A stretch of 64,000 bases of DNA. Source: Aliiruegeria sabulilitoris (GTDB taxonomy: Bacteria > Pseudomonadota > Alphaproteobacteria > Rhodobacterales > Rhodobacteraceae). The notes below the pieces were generated by a model, which was given only the letters and a program-made list of their open reading frames with translations, ran no database searches and had not been told where the DNA came from. The DNA lies in the NCBI RefSeq assembly GCF_001558155.1, contig NZ_LOAS01000012.1:141482-205481 (forward strand), read 5' to 3'. The position numbers were made by a program, and so were the translations under genes. Positions 19,274 through 29,596 of the stretch are shown here, in pieces; within the stretch, counting starts at the first letter, position 1, and every line of letters begins with the position of its first letter.

Positions 19274-22195
19274 ATGGCTTATCAGACACGACAGCGCGAT
19301 CCGCTCCTTGACAGCAACATGCAGGAAGCCATCGAAAAGCGCGGCCGCGAATTGATCGGCCTGGCCCTGCTTGGCCTTGCCCTGGCGATTGGCGGCATGC
19401 TGGCCACCTATGCGCCGCAGGACCCGTCCTTCTTCTCCGCCACGGACGCGCCGGTACAGAACATGCTGGGCAAGTTTGGCGCCTCGGTCGCTTCGCCGCT
19501 CTTCATTGTCGTGGGTTACGGAAGCTGGGCGATGGTGGCCATCACGCTGGTCTGGGGCGCGCGGCTGCTGCTTCATTCTGGTTCCGAACGGGCGATTTCG
19601 CGGGTTATCTTCGCGCCAATCGCCATCGCCGCTGGCGCCGTCTTTGCTTCCAGCATCGCCCCCACCGATGCCTGGCCGCATAGCTTCGGGCTGGGTGGGC
19701 TGTTTGGCGATACCGTGCTCGGCGCGGTGCTCAACATTCTGCCGATCTCGGCCAGTTTCGGCGTGCGCCTTCTCTCTGTGCCGATCCTTTTATTCGCAAT
19801 CGGGATGCTGCTCTTTGTGTGCGGTTTCACCGGGGACGAATTGAGGCGCCTTGGCCGTTACATTCTTGTCGGCGTGATCCTGACCTATGCCGCGTTGCTG
19901 CGGGTCTTTGGCGCGGGCTTGAACGGGGCTGGCAAGGCAGCGCGTGGCGTGGCCGAGAAATCGGGTGAACGCCGTGCGCGCCGCGCCGAAGCGCGCGCCG
20001 TGGCGGCTGTGCACCCCCTGTCCGACGAGGACGATTTCGCTCTGACCGAAGAGCCGGAGAAAGGCGGGGCGATGTCGTCCGAACCTCCGCTTTCGCGGCC
20101 GACCGGCGGACTTCTTGCCTCGGTCTCGACTTTGGTGCGGCGTCAGCCCGAACCCGAACTGGTAGAACTGGCCGCCGATCCCGAGGCCACCGAAGCGCTC
20201 GAAGGGGTCGAAGCCCCGACCGAGGATCGTATCAAGGCCCGGATTGCCGACGCGATCCGGCTGCGCGCCCGTGGCGGCGTGGCGCGGGCCCAACCGGGTA
20301 TCGGTCGCGCGGAGCCGCCGGTCGTGCGGCGGCGCAAGCCGGACCCGCTGATCCTCAAGGTGCCGGGAGCGGTTCCGCCCGCACCGATGGCCGAGATCGA
20401 CGACATGCCGCCCGTTCCGGTGCCGGCCCTGAAACATCCCCTGTCCGCATCGCGATCCGTGCCGGAGCCGGATGTGATCGAGCCGATGGCCGAAGAACCG
20501 GTTGAGGCGCCCTCGATGGTCGGTCCGCAGGTTGCGCCGCGCATCCAGCAGCGGGTTGTTCCGGCAGCGGTCGAAGAGCCGCGCCCGATGGTGCAACACC
20601 CCGACCGTTCCGCGCCGAAGCCTTCCAAAAAGGCTCAGGCCGAAGCCCAGCCCGCGCTGGCGCTGGAGCCGCGGGCGGCCGCGGAATACGAACATCCGCC
20701 CCTGTCGCTGCTGACCAGTCCGGTTGCGATCCAACGCCATGTCCTGTCCGACGAGGCGTTGGAAGAAAACGCACGCATGCTCGAAAACGTACTGGACGAT
20801 TACGGCGTCAAGGGAGAGATCGTTTCGGTCCGGCCCGGCCCGGTCGTGACCATGTACGAACTCGAACCCGCGCCCGGCCTCAAGGCGAGCCGCGTCATCG
20901 GCCTGGCCGACGACATCGCCCGCTCGATGTCGGCGCTCTCCGCGCGTGTCTCCACCGTGCCGGGACGCTCGGTGATCGGGATCGAGCTGCCCAATGCACA
21001 TCGTGAAAAGGTGCTGCTGCGCGAGATCCTCGCCGCACGCGAGTTCGGCGATTCCTCCATGCCGTTGCCGCTGGCGCTCGGCAAGGATATCGGCGGTTCC
21101 TCGATCGTGGCCAACCTTGCCAAGATGCCCCACCTGCTGATCGCCGGTACAACGGGTTCGGGTAAATCCGTGGCGATTAACACGATGATCCTGTCGTTGC
21201 TCTACCGGCTCAGCCCCGAAGAATGCCGGCTGATCATGATCGACCCGAAGATGCTGGAACTTTCCGTCTATGACGGCATTCCGCACCTGCTCTCGCCGGT
21301 TGTGACCGATCCGAAAAAGGCCGTTGTGGCGTTGAAATGGGTCGTGGGCGAGATGGAGGACCGCTATCGCAAGATGTCCAAGATGGGCGTGCGGAATATC
21401 GAAGGCTACAATGGTCGGGTGCGCGATGCGATGGCCAAGGGCGAGATGTTCTCGCGCACGGTCCAGACGGGCTTCGACGACGAGACCGGCGAGCCGGTGT
21501 TCGAGACCGAGGAGTTCGCCCCCGAGCTTCTGCCCTTCATCGTCGTCGTCGTGGACGAGATGGCGGACCTGATGATGGTCGCGGGCAAGGAGATAGAGGC
21601 ATGCATCCAGCGTCTTGCCCAGATGGCGCGGGCCTCCGGCATTCACCTGATCATGGCCACGCAGCGTCCATCGGTGGACGTGATCACCGGCACGATCAAG
21701 GCCAACTTCCCGACCCGGATATCCTTCCAGGTGACCTCGAAGATCGACAGCCGGACGATCCTCGGCGAGATGGGCGCCGAGCAGCTTCTGGGCATGGGCG
21801 ACATGCTCTACATGGCTGGCGGCTCCAAGGTGACGCGCGTGCACGGACCCTTCGTCTCGGACGAGGAGGTCGAAGAGATCGTCAATCACCTGAAATCCTT
21901 CGGTCCGCCAGAGTATATCGGCGGGGTGGTCGATGGTCCGGACGATGACAAGGAGAGCGATATTGACCTCGTGCTCGGCCTCGGCGGCAACACAGACGGT
22001 GAGGATGCGCTTTACGATCAGGCTGTCGCTATCGTCATCAAGGACCGCAAGTGCTCGACCTCCTATATCCAACGAAAGCTGGCCATCGGCTACAACAAGG
22101 CCGCGCGGCTGGTGGAGCAGATGGAAGACGAGGGGCTGGTCAGCGCCTCCAACCATGTCGGCAAGCGTGAGATTCTGGTTCCGGAGCAGGGTTGA
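19274..22195 (+). CDS. ftsK: DNA translocase FtsK
   Basis: A 973-residue septal DNA pump that couples chromosome segregation to division. Four membrane segments lie within the first ~190 residues. A Pro/Glu/Ala-rich linker runs to about 480. The RecA-like motor has Walker A GTTGSGKS at 625-632 and Walker [15 protein letters not shown]. The C-terminal winged-helix gamma domain ([19 protein letters not shown]) reads KOPS sites. All parts are intact. lolA follows after a 250-bp gap containing a hairpin. Confidence 0.97.
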   Translation: MAYQTRQRDPLLDSNMQEAIEKRGRELIGLALLGLALAIGGMLATYAPQDPSFFSATDAPVQNMLGKFGASVASPLFIVVGYGSWAMVAITLVWGARLLLHSGSERAISRVIFAPIAIAAGAVFASSIAPTDAWPHSFGLGGLFGDTVLGAVLNILPISASFGVRLLSVPILLFAIGMLLFVCGFTGDELRRLGRYILVGVILTYAALLRVFGAGLNGAGKAARGVAEKSGERRARRAEARAVAAVHPLSDEDDFALTEEPEKGGAMSSEPPLSRPTGGLLASVSTLVRRQPEPELVELAADPEATEALEGVEAPTEDRIKARIADAIRLRARGGVARAQPGIGRAEPPVVRRRKPDPLILKVPGAVPPAPMAEIDDMPPVPVPALKHPLSASRSVPEPDVIEPMAEEPVEAPSMVGPQVAPRIQQRVVPAAVEEPRPMVQHPDRSAPKPSKKAQAEAQPALALEPRAAAEYEHPPLSLLTSPVAIQRHVLSDEALEENARMLENVLDDYGVKGEIVSVRPGPVVTMYELEPAPGLKASRVIGLADDIARSMSALSARVSTVPGRSVIGIELPNAHREKVLLREILAAREFGDSSMPLPLALGKDIGGSSIVANLAKMPHLLIAGTTGSGKSVAINTMILSLLYRLSPEECRLIMIDPKMLELSVYDGIPHLLSPVVTDPKKAVVALKWVVGEMEDRYRKMSKMGVRNIEGYNGRVRDAMAKGEMFSRTVQTGFDDETGEPVFETEEFAPELLPFIVVVVDEMADLMMVAGKEIEACIQRLAQMARASGIHLIMATQRPSVDVITGTIKANFPTRISFQVTSKIDSRTILGEMGAEQLLGMGDMLYMAGGSKVTRVHGPFVSDEEVEEIVNHLKSFGPPEYIGGVVDGPDDDKESDIDLVLGLGGNTDGEDALYDQAVAIVIKDRKCSTSYIQRKLAIGYNKAARLVEQMEDEGLVSASNHVGKREILVPEQG

Positions 22196-22286
22196 CGAGA
22201 CAACGCGTCGGTCAATTCGGGCTGTCCCGGACTGACCGCTCGCTCTTCCGTGCGCTTTCTCCAACTTCTTCTGACAAGAAATATCC

Positions 22287-22324
22287 CCGCCGGAGGCACG
22301 ATCCGAAGGATCGTTCAGCGGCGG
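22287..22324. repeat. Nested hairpin downstream of ftsK
   Basis: Inner stem ACGATCC at 22298-22304 with GGATCGT at 22308-22314 and a GAA loop; outer stem CCGCCG at 22287-22292 with CGGCGG at 22319-22324. It is followed only by a weak pyrimidine run, so it may be a terminator or a processing element between ftsK and lolA. Confidence 0.45.
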
Positions 22325-22446
22325 AGTTTCCTTTCGTGACGTTTGTAGATCTGTTTCGCCCGCGACGTGGCGGCGCCTTGCCGGTCACGGCTCTTTGATG
22401 GATTTCGCTCTGGTCAGGACGCTCTCCAGGACATAAGCAAAAAAGC

Positions 22447-23040
22447 ATGATCAGAAGAGCCTTTCTTGCCCTGACGGCCTCGGTTCTGCTTGCGGGTCCC
22501 GCGGCAGCCGAGAAACTGTCGTTGAACAGCATTTCCAACTATTTCAACTCGTTCCAGACCGCTGCGGGCGAGTTCACGCAGATCAACTCGGACGGGACGA
22601 TCTCGACAGGGAAACTGTTCATCAAGCGTCCCGGGCGCATCCGGTTCGAATACAACCCTCCCGAGAAGTCGCTGGTGATCGCCGGTGGCGGCACGGTTGC
22701 AGTCTTTGACGGGAAGTCCAACAGTGCGGCGGAACAATTTCCGCTGAGTCAGACACCGCTCAACCTGATCCTGGAGAAGACCGTGAACCTGGCGCGCCGC
22801 AACATGGTCGTTGGCCATAGCAGTGACGGAAGCAAGACGACGGTTGTCGCGCAGGATCCCGAGCATCCCGAATATGGCAATATCCGTCTGGTCTTCACCG
22901 ATAGCCCAATCGAGCTGCGCCAATGGGTGATCACGGACGGCAGTGGCCAGCAAACGACCGTGATCCTCGGACAATTGACCAAGGGCGTTGCGCTTCAGGC
23001 AAGCCTGTTCAACGTCCAACTGGAGTTGGAACGGCGATGA
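22447..23040 (+). CDS. lolA: Outer-membrane lipoprotein carrier LolA
   Basis: A 197-residue periplasmic chaperone carrying lipoproteins from LolCDE to the outer membrane. A signal peptide ending AGPAAA is followed by the LolA fold: SYFNSFQTAAGEFTQ-like strand (NYFNSFQTAAGEFTQ), GKLFIKRPGRIRFEY and PLNLIL. Length and the position after ftsK match many proteobacteria, where ftsK-lolA adjacency is common. Confidence 0.95.
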   Translation: MIRRAFLALTASVLLAGPAAAEKLSLNSISNYFNSFQTAAGEFTQINSDGTISTGKLFIKRPGRIRFEYNPPEKSLVIAGGGTVAVFDGKSNSAAEQFPLSQTPLNLILEKTVNLARRNMVVGHSSDGSKTTVVAQDPEHPEYGNIRLVFTDSPIELRQWVITDGSGQQTTVILGQLTKGVALQASLFNVQLELERR

Positions 23041-23109
23041 ACGTCGTCGATCCGGTGATGCCAGCTTGGGGGCTCGCACTACATTTATGCCGTGCGAGGC
23101 CTGGATGTG

Positions 23110-23691
23110 TCAGATCTTGCCGCAGGAGCGGAGTTGCCGGTCATACATCGTTGCACGCTCTCCGACTCTGGACGACACGTTGAGCAGCCAGCCCTTGGAA
23201 TTGTAGGTGCCGCGTTTGTAGCCTGTCCAGCCATCGTGATAGGCGAGATACTGGTTGCGCGCGTCGGATAGCGAGATGCCCAGCTTCTCCCGGGTCTGGT
23301 TCATGTACCATCCCATGAAATCCGTTGCGTCGCGGATATTGGTGCGTTTGGCGCCGCGGTTGCCGGTGGAGTCCCTATAATGGTCCCAGGTGCCGTCAAG
23401 TGCCTGGCTGTAGCCATAGGCCGAGCTTTGTCGACCCATCGGGATCACGCCCAGCGACCACTGGTAGGGCGTACGGGCATCGCCGTCAAACTTGCTCTCC
23501 TGGTGGATGATGGCCATCTGTACGGAAACGGGCACATCCCATTTGCGCTCTGTGGCTTTCATCGCGCGCAGGTATTTCGGGCGCTGGTCGACGATGCTGC
23601 AGGCATTGTCGAGGTTTCTGGGGGAACTCTTTCCCCCTCCGCAGCCGGCCAAGGCCACGAGAATGCAAAAGGCGCAGAAAAGTCTGGTCAT
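23110..23691 (-). CDS. Lytic-transglycosylase-like lipoprotein
   Basis: A 193-residue lipoprotein with lipobox LAGC (Cys17) and an SLT-type domain. The catalytic Glu is E65 in MAIIHQESKFDG, followed by SSAYGYSQALDGTWDHY and the C-terminal YLAYHDGWTGY repeat seen in this family. It would cut peptidoglycan glycan strands from the periplasmic face. The start at 23691 is chosen because the signal peptide begins there; 26 residues of open frame upstream are not signal-like. Confidence 0.88.
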   Translation of the reverse strand: MTRLFCAFCILVALAGCGGGKSSPRNLDNACSIVDQRPKYLRAMKATERKWDVPVSVQMAIIHQESKFDGDARTPYQWSLGVIPMGRQSSAYGYSQALDGTWDHYRDSTGNRGAKRTNIRDATDFMGWYMNQTREKLGISLSDARNQYLAYHDGWTGYKRGTYNSKGWLLNVSSRVGERATMYDRQLRSCGKI

Positions 23692-23801
23692 CCGCCTGTC
23701 CGATTTTAAATTTGTGTTCTGCTCGTTTATTGCGACCAGTTTAGGGCAATCCGGCTTGCGAGGAAACATTCAACCTTAGCGGACCTGGTCACATCCTTGT
23801 T

Positions 23802-24683
23802 TCAAAGCAGGAAGGCCAGGGCCAGCGGAAGCGTGAGCACCGAAATCAGGGTCGAAACGACCACCAGACCGGCCGCGGCGCCGGAATCCGTGCCATAACG
23901 TTCGGCCATGAGGTAGGAGGTTACGGCCACGGGGGTGATCATCTGTAGGACAAGGACGGCCAACGGGATGGCGGAGAGCCCCAGGGCATGCCCGATGCCG
24001 AGCGCGGCGATTGCACCGATCGCCGTCTTCAGAAGTGAAAGCAGAAGGGATCGACCCATTTCGCCGGGCCGAAGCCGCCCAACGGCGACCCCGAGCGTGA
24101 GCAGCATCAACGGGATCGCCATCTGGCCGACAAGCGTGAGCCCGTTCGTAAGCCATACCGGCGTATGCCACCCCTGCCACAGGAAGAGCGCTCCGAGAAT
24201 TGTCGCAAGGAACATCGGCTCTCGCAGGACGCGGGCCGGTTTTCCGCCGCCCGAAACCATCCAGATCCCGACCGTGAACACTCCGATCGTGGTGACGGCG
24301 AGAACGACAACGGCATATCCGAGCCCCTCGTTGCCAAAGGCGAACAAGGCTAGAGGTAGCCCGAGGTTGCCGGTATTTCCAAAGGTCAGCGGCGCGAGGT
24401 AGCTGGGTTGATCCAGTTTCATCAGATGTACGATAAGCGCGCTGGCAAGGGCGACTGCGCCGTAGCAGAGGGCCGCGGCCAACGAAATGCTCGCCAATGA
24501 GGAGGGATCAACCTCTGTCTTCGTCAGCGCGGTGAAGATCAGGCAGGGCACGGCGAGCGTCATCGCAAGCCGGGTCACGAACTCCACGGGATAGTCCCAG
24601 CCGGCCCGTGTCCAGGCGGTTCCGAACCCCGCGAGAAGAAACACGGGTGAGACGATTTCGAGGACTGTCAGGACAAGGTTCAC
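23802..24683 (-). CDS. AEC-family transporter (auxin-efflux-carrier type)
   Basis: A 293-residue integral membrane protein with about ten hydrophobic segments in two halves. It shows the AEC pattern PVFLLAGFGTAW at the N-terminus, TFGNTGNLGLPLALF in the middle and MITPVAVTSYLMAERY in the second half. Bacterial members export or import small carboxylates; the substrate here is unknown. It stands alone between divergent or convergent neighbours. Confidence 0.87.
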   Translation of the reverse strand: MNLVLTVLEIVSPVFLLAGFGTAWTRAGWDYPVEFVTRLAMTLAVPCLIFTALTKTEVDPSSLASISLAAALCYGAVALASALIVHLMKLDQPSYLAPLTFGNTGNLGLPLALFAFGNEGLGYAVVVLAVTTIGVFTVGIWMVSGGGKPARVLREPMFLATILGALFLWQGWHTPVWLTNGLTLVGQMAIPLMLLTLGVAVGRLRPGEMGRSLLLSLLKTAIGAIAALGIGHALGLSAIPLAVLVLQMITPVAVTSYLMAERYGTDSGAAAGLVVVSTLISVLTLPLALAFLL

Positions 24684-24765
24684 AGACTGTTTCCCATGTT
24701 TTCGGCCCGCTCGGATGGACTCCAGCGCCCCGACGGCTTAGGCAGGAATGGTGGGGACTGCAATT

Positions 24766-25092
24766 ATGTTTAAGAGTCAGGCAAAATATCATCTCGGACA
24801 GGTTGTCCGTCACCGGAAGCATCCCTTCCGGGGTGTGGTGTTCGACGTGGACGCAATGTTTTCCAATACCGAGGAATGGTATGATGCCATTCCCGAGGAG
24901 TCTCGTCCGCCCAAGGAACAGCCGTTCTATCACCTGCTGGCCGAAAACGATCAGAGCTATTACGTGGCCTATGTTTCGGAGCAGAATCTGGTCGCGGATT
25001 ATTCCGGCGAACCGGTGGACCATCCCGATCTGCCCGACCTGTTCGGGGAATTCGAGGACGGAATCTATCCGCTGCATTTCCAGCTGAACTGA
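24766..25092 (+). CDS. hspQ: Heat shock protein HspQ
   Basis: A 108-residue small protein matching HspQ/YccV: KYHLGQVVRHRKHPFRGVVF, DVDAMFSNTEEWYDAIP, FYHLLAENDQSYYVAYVSEQ and the conserved acidic C-terminus. HspQ binds hemimethylated DNA weakly and acts as a Lon protease specificity enhancer in enterics. The ATG at 24766 is preferred over 24748, whose AGGA lies too close to the start codon. Confidence 0.93.
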   Translation: MFKSQAKYHLGQVVRHRKHPFRGVVFDVDAMFSNTEEWYDAIPEESRPPKEQPFYHLLAENDQSYYVAYVSEQNLVADYSGEPVDHPDLPDLFGEFEDGIYPLHFQLN

Positions 25093-25192
25093 TCCAGACG
25101 AACGGCCGGACGGGGGCGCTCCCGCCCCTTCACGACGCCCTTGCGGGCGCCTTGAAGCGTTGGGGGTGGCGCGCTTCGCGCGCGCCTATGGT

Positions 25193-26773
25193 TCAGTATC
25201 CGAGCGCGATGCCATCTTTGCGGGGATCGGAAGCACCGGTCAGGCGGCCGGTCTCCTGGTCTATCACGATCGCCTGGGCGCCACCGAGCCCCGCCGAGGG
25301 GATGACGGTTCGGTGCCCAAGCCGTTCGAGTTCCGTCCGCACAGCGGCGCCATAGCTGCGTTCGAGCTTGAGTTCCCCGTCGATGGCAAAGGCCCGCGGC
25401 GCGTCGATGGCTTCCTGCGGATCCATTCCGTAATCGACCATGTTGCTGATCAGGCGGCAATGGCCCGTCGGCTGGAATTGTCCACCCATGACACCAAACG
25501 GCATGAAGACCTTACCGTCCCGCTTGGCCATTCCGGGAATGATCGTGTGCATCGGTCGTTTACCGGGGCCGGCCTCGTTGGGATGTCCCTGCACGAGGGA
25601 GAAGCCTGCGCCACGGTTCTGGAGCAGGATCCCGTAGCGTGGGCTGGCCAGGCCGGAGCCGAAGCCGTGGAAGATCGAATAGATCAACGATACCGCCATC
25701 CGGTCCTGATCGACGACAGTAATAAGGATCGTGTCCTGGTGCACGGCCTCGTCGGGGCTTTGAATGCCCGCTGGCGCAGTTTGCGTGTCCAACTCTTTCA
25801 GAAGCTCGCGGGCAAAGGCGGGGTCGTGCAGGCGCGAGGTGTCCGCCATGTAATCTGGATCGGCGAGCAGGCGGTCACGCGCGTCATAGGCGAGACGGGC
25901 GATTTGCGCCTCGAGATGCACCCTCTCTGCGCCGAACGGGTCCAGTCCGGAAAGGTCCTGCTCGGCCAGCATATGCAGCATCAGCAGCGCAATGGCGCCC
26001 TGACCGTTGGGGGGATGCTCGACCACGTCCAACCCGCGGTAATGGCCTTGGACCGGAATGGTCCAATCGGCTTGGCAAGCCGCGAAATCTTCCTCGGTAT
26101 GGCTGCCGCCATTCGCGCGGAGTGCGCCGATCATGTCGGCGGCGATCTCACCGGTATAGAAAGCCTTTGCGCCAAGTTCGGCGATGGCACGCAGAACTTC
26201 GGCCTGACCCGGCGCGCGGAACAGGTCTCCGAGCGCAAGCGGCGCGCCGTTCTTGAGGTAATGCCTGCGAGCATCGCCGAAGAGGCGGGGTGCGTCTTCC
26301 ACCCAATCGAAGGCGACCCTGGGGGCCACGGGGACGCCTGCCTCGGCATAGTCGATGGCGGGGGCGAGGCTCGCGGCAAGGCCGAGACGACCGAAGCGGG
26401 CGGAGAGGGTCTCGAAACCGGCGACCGCGCCGGGAATCGTTACCGAGAGGGCGCCTTCCGTCGGGATCTTGCTGTGCCCCGAGCTGCGCAATTGTTCGGC
26501 ATCGAGCCCGGCGGGGGCGCGACCCGATCCGTTCAGCGCGTGGACCTGACCGTCTTGCGGATGGCTGACCAGCGCAAAGCAGTCGCCGCCGATGCCGGTC
26601 ATTTGCGGCTCACAAATCCCCAGCAGAACAGCGCCGGCAATCGCCGCATCGACCGCGTTGCCGCCTTTTTTCAGAACGTCGATTGCCGCCATGGCGGCCA
26701 ACGGGTGCGATGTTGCACAGATGCCGCGATCGGCATGGACGGTCGAACGGCCGGCCCTGTGGAAATCTCTCAT
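25193..26773 (-). CDS. Gamma-glutamyltransferase family protein
   Basis: An Ntn-hydrolase of 526 residues. The N-terminal part has HPLAAMAAIDVLKKGGNAVDA and GIGGDCFALV. The self-cleaving nucleophile is Thr348 (HQDTILITVVDQD), and the small subunit carries GSGLASPRYGILLQN and FGVMGGQFQPTGH. GGTs transfer or hydrolyse glutathione-type gamma-glutamyl groups. No signal peptide is visible, so a cytoplasmic amidohydrolase or cephalosporin-acylase-like role is possible. The start at 26773 has AAGGAGA upstream. Confidence 0.9.
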   Translation of the reverse strand: MRDFHRAGRSTVHADRGICATSHPLAAMAAIDVLKKGGNAVDAAIAGAVLLGICEPQMTGIGGDCFALVSHPQDGQVHALNGSGRAPAGLDAEQLRSSGHSKIPTEGALSVTIPGAVAGFETLSARFGRLGLAASLAPAIDYAEAGVPVAPRVAFDWVEDAPRLFGDARRHYLKNGAPLALGDLFRAPGQAEVLRAIAELGAKAFYTGEIAADMIGALRANGGSHTEEDFAACQADWTIPVQGHYRGLDVVEHPPNGQGAIALLMLHMLAEQDLSGLDPFGAERVHLEAQIARLAYDARDRLLADPDYMADTSRLHDPAFARELLKELDTQTAPAGIQSPDEAVHQDTILITVVDQDRMAVSLIYSIFHGFGSGLASPRYGILLQNRGAGFSLVQGHPNEAGPGKRPMHTIIPGMAKRDGKVFMPFGVMGGQFQPTGHCRLISNMVDYGMDPQEAIDAPRAFAIDGELKLERSYGAAVRTELERLGHRTVIPSAGLGGAQAIVIDQETGRLTGASDPRKDGIALGY

Positions 26774-26972
26774 ATCATTCTCCTTCGCCGTCCATGCATA
26801 GCGTTTGGAGAAGATAGGTCCAGAGGGGAGAAAGGGTCCTCGGCACCGTGCTCTGGGTGGGGGCCTGGACACACGGCACCGAGGGAAGCCTTGTTCAGCT
26901 ACAAAGACAGTATTGCGAAGGTTTTTGTTGTGCAGGTGGAACGAATGGGGCGGGTTTCAGGCAATCGCCCTG

Positions 26973-27416
26973 CTAGCCTTCGCCATGGTTGAGAGGAATC
27001 TGGAAGATGAGGTTGTTGCGGTCGCGTTCCCGAGCGTATCGCAGGTCACTCGTCAATTCCCGGATCAGGAACCAGCCGAAGCCACCCTCGGGGAGGTCGG
27101 ACAGGTCCACGGAGAGATTGTGGGTTTTTCCGGCGGGAAGGGCGAGGCCTGGCATCGGCTTGCCGTCATCCTCGACGCGGCAGAACAGATTGTCGGCACA
27201 CAGGTGGAGTTTGAGTTCAAAGCGGCTGCCGGGACGCTCGCAATAGGCATGCTCCACCACATTGTTCATACACTCGGCCAGGACGACTTCGATTGCGTCC
27301 CTGTCAGAGGGGGCGACACCCAGCTGTTTCAGCTCATCATTGATCCGTATCAGCGCATCGCGAACATCCGCCGCCGTGCTGCCGATAGACTCCGCCAGCA
27401 TGTGATCTGTCGCCAT
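26973..27416 (-). CDS. Anti-sigma/serine-kinase-type ATP-binding protein (RsbW-like)
   Basis: A 147-residue GHKL-fold ATPase like RsbW/SpoIIAB. The N box is VLAECMNNVVEHAY, with VEDDGKPMPG (G1) and GGFGWFLIRELTSDLRY (G2). Such proteins phosphorylate STAS antagonists and sequester a sigma factor or other target. I prefer the ATG at 27416, which has GGAG upstream. An ATG at 27536 overlaps the STAS stop (TGATG), but the 40 extra codons include AGA, ATA and ACA, rare in this genome. Confidence 0.8.
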   Translation of the reverse strand: MATDHMLAESIGSTAADVRDALIRINDELKQLGVAPSDRDAIEVVLAECMNNVVEHAYCERPGSRFELKLHLCADNLFCRVEDDGKPMPGLALPAGKTHNLSVDLSDLPEGGFGWFLIRELTSDLRYARERDRNNLIFQIPLNHGEG

Positions 27417-27535
27417 TATCTCCGCCCGGCCTGTTCTATGTTCGACCGAGGGGCCTTCGGGCGTGCCCAGACTTGAACCCGAAATATCGGCACCGCCATT
27501 CCCGGACAATCTGGAAGAGGTCTCGAAGGTTTTCA

Positions 27536-27874
27536 TCAGGCTGCGCTGGCGCTCATCGCGGCGTCTGCCGTGGGATGGATCGTAAAGACCGAGTCCATTC
27601 TGGTGAGGCGAAAGACGCGTGAAACCTTGTCCGAAAGCCCGGCCAGTTCCAGTTGACGGTCCTTGCCAAGAAATTTCATCGCGGCAACCACGGCACCGAG
27701 GCCAGAGGAATCGAGAAAATCGACCCTTTGAAGGTCCAGAACCACCCGCGTTGGTTCTTGGCCGCAAATATCCCGGATGCAATCCTTGAACTGAACGGCA
27801 CAGGCGGCATCAATGCGTTCGGCAAGCACGGTGATCTTCAGGGTATCGCCCTTCCGGACGGTCTCGAAATCCAT
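27536..27874 (-). CDS. STAS-domain anti-sigma-factor antagonist
   Basis: A 112-residue single STAS domain. The motif VDFLDSSGLGAVVAAMKFL contains the serine pair that the partner kinase usually phosphorylates. It is followed on the same strand by the RsbW-like kinase gene, forming a partner-switching pair. No PP2C phosphatase or sigma factor is nearby. An AGGAGA site supports the start at 27874. Confidence 0.9.
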   Translation of the reverse strand: MDFETVRKGDTLKITVLAERIDAACAVQFKDCIRDICGQEPTRVVLDLQRVDFLDSSGLGAVVAAMKFLGKDRQLELAGLSDKVSRVFRLTRMDSVFTIHPTADAAMSASAA

Positions 27875-27964
27875 GCCCTGTCTCCTGTTTCCAAATCTGC
27901 ATCTAGGCTGGACCAAAAACCTTACCATTCGGTATGCGTGTGGGAGCGAACAGGGAGGATTTTG

Positions 27965-29125
27965 ATGCAAGAAGTTGTGATCGCGGGCGCCGCCAGAACG
28001 CCGATGGGTGGTTTTCAGGGCGATTTCGCCTCGCTTTCCGCGCCGGAGCTCGGTGCGGTTGCGATTCGAGGCGCGTTGGAGCAAGCGGGCACGCAGCAGG
28101 TGGAGGAACTGCTGATGGGCTGCGTCCTGCCGCATGGCCAGGGTCAGGCGCCAGCGCGGCAGGCGGGGTTTGGCGCGGGGCTGGGCGAGGATGTTCCGGC
28201 GACGACGCTCAACAAGATGTGCGGCTCGGGCATGAAAGCGGCGATGATCGCTTTCGACCAGATCGCGTTGGGGCAGGCCGAAACCATTGTCGCCGGCGGC
28301 ATGGAGAGCATGACCAACGCGCCCTACCTGCTGCCAAAGATGCGCTCGGGGGCGCGGATCGGCCATGGCCAGGTGCAGGATTCGATGTTTCTCGACGGGC
28401 TAGAGGATGCTTACGACAAGGGCCGGCTGATGGGGACATTCGCCGAGGATTGCGCGGAGCATTTCCAGTTCACGCGGGAGGCGCAGGATGCCTATGCGCT
28501 TGGCTCTCTTTCCAACGCGCTGGCGGCCCAGAAATCCGGCGCTTTTTCGGGCGAAATCGTTCCGGTCACGGTTCGTGGCCGCAAGGGCGACCGCGTGATC
28601 GACATTGACGAGCAGCCGGGCAATGCCCGCCCCGACAAGATCCCGCTCCTGAAGCCGGCTTTCCGGGAAGGGGGAACGGTGACGCCGGCCAATGCCTCTT
28701 CGATTTCCGACGGTGCTGCGGCGTTGGTGCTGGCTTCGGAAGACAGCGGTATACCGGTGCGGGCGCGCATCCTGGGCCACGCCAGCCATGCCCAGGCGCC
28801 GGGCTGGTTCACCACCGCGCCGGTTCCGGCCGCGCGGAAGCTCCTTCAGAAAATCGGCTGGAATGTGGGCGATGTCGATCTTTGGGAGGTCAATGAAGCT
28901 TTTGCCGTTGTTCCCATGGCCTTCATGCGCGAAATGGGCATCGAACGGGAAAAGATGAACGTGAATGGGGGCGCCTGCGCGCTCGGCCATCCCATCGGTG
29001 CCTCGGGCGCACGGATCATGGTCACGCTGCTGAATGCGCTCGAAACGCGCGGGTTGAAGCGGGGTGTGGCGGCGATCTGTATCGGCGGCGGTGAGGGGAC
29101 AGCCATTGCGCTGGAACGCCCCTAG
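27965..29125 (+). CDS. Acetyl-CoA C-acyltransferase (thiolase)
   Basis: A 386-residue thiolase. Nucleophile Cys86 (NKMCGSGMKA), His342 in ALGHPIGASGARI and the proton-shuttling Cys372 in ICIGGGEG are all present. It could act in beta-oxidation or in acetoacetyl-CoA formation for polyhydroxyalkanoate. No other beta-oxidation or pha gene is adjacent. The start at 27965 follows GGGAGG; the upstream open frame is antisense to the STAS gene. Confidence 0.93.
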   Translation: MQEVVIAGAARTPMGGFQGDFASLSAPELGAVAIRGALEQAGTQQVEELLMGCVLPHGQGQAPARQAGFGAGLGEDVPATTLNKMCGSGMKAAMIAFDQIALGQAETIVAGGMESMTNAPYLLPKMRSGARIGHGQVQDSMFLDGLEDAYDKGRLMGTFAEDCAEHFQFTREAQDAYALGSLSNALAAQKSGAFSGEIVPVTVRGRKGDRVIDIDEQPGNARPDKIPLLKPAFREGGTVTPANASSISDGAAALVLASEDSGIPVRARILGHASHAQAPGWFTTAPVPAARKLLQKIGWNVGDVDLWEVNEAFAVVPMAFMREMGIEREKMNVNGGACALGHPIGASGARIMVTLLNALETRGLKRGVAAICIGGGEGTAIALERP

Positions 29126-29137
29126 GAAAGGACGCGA

Positions 29138-29596
29138 ATGACGGTTGATTACGACGCGCTGGAAAAGGTCCTGCTCTCCCTGACGGAGGGCGAGACCGAC
29201 GCCGTTGCCCTGATGGCGACGCTGGCCTGCGAGATCCATCATGCGGACGTGCGGTTCGACTGGACCGGTTTCTATCGCGTCACGGCACCCGAGTTGCTGA
29301 AGATCGGGCCCTATCAAGGGGGGCATGGCTGTCTTGTCATCCCGTTTTCACGTGGGGTCTGCGGGGCGGCGGCGCGGACGGGCGAGGTGCAACTCGTCGA
29401 TGATGTGGACGCCTTTCCCGGTCATATCGCCTGCGCCAGTTCCACCCGCTCCGAGATCGTCCTGCCGGTGCGGAACCGGGCGGGCGAGCTGATCGCGGTG
29501 CTCGATATCGACAGCGACCAGCCCGCGGCCTTTTCGCGAGAGGATGCCGAGGGGTTGGCCCGGATTCTGGAGAAGGTCTTCGTGAATGTCGTCTGA
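29138..29596 (+). CDS. Free methionine-R-sulfoxide reductase (GAF domain)
   Basis: A 152-residue GAF-fold enzyme of the fRMsr (MsrC) family that repairs free Met-R-O. All three family cysteines are present: Cys65 (GGHGCLVIPF), Cys75 (RGVCGAAA) and Cys99 (PGHIACASS), followed by SEIVLPV. It begins 12 bp after the thiolase stop and is likely co-transcribed. The remnant described at 29586 overlaps its last codons. Confidence 0.92.
   Translation: MTVDYDALEKVLLSLTEGETDAVALMATLACEIHHADVRFDWTGFYRVTAPELLKIGPYQGGHGCLVIPFSRGVCGAAARTGEVQLVDDVDAFPGHIACASSTRSEIVLPVRNRAGELIAVLDIDSDQPAAFSREDAEGLARILEKVFVNVV

Noticed and set aside
19790-22264. 824-codon minus-strand frame opposite ftsK
   Set aside because: Antisense shadow, His/Arg/Gln-rich as expected from the complement of Glu/Ala-rich coding sequence.
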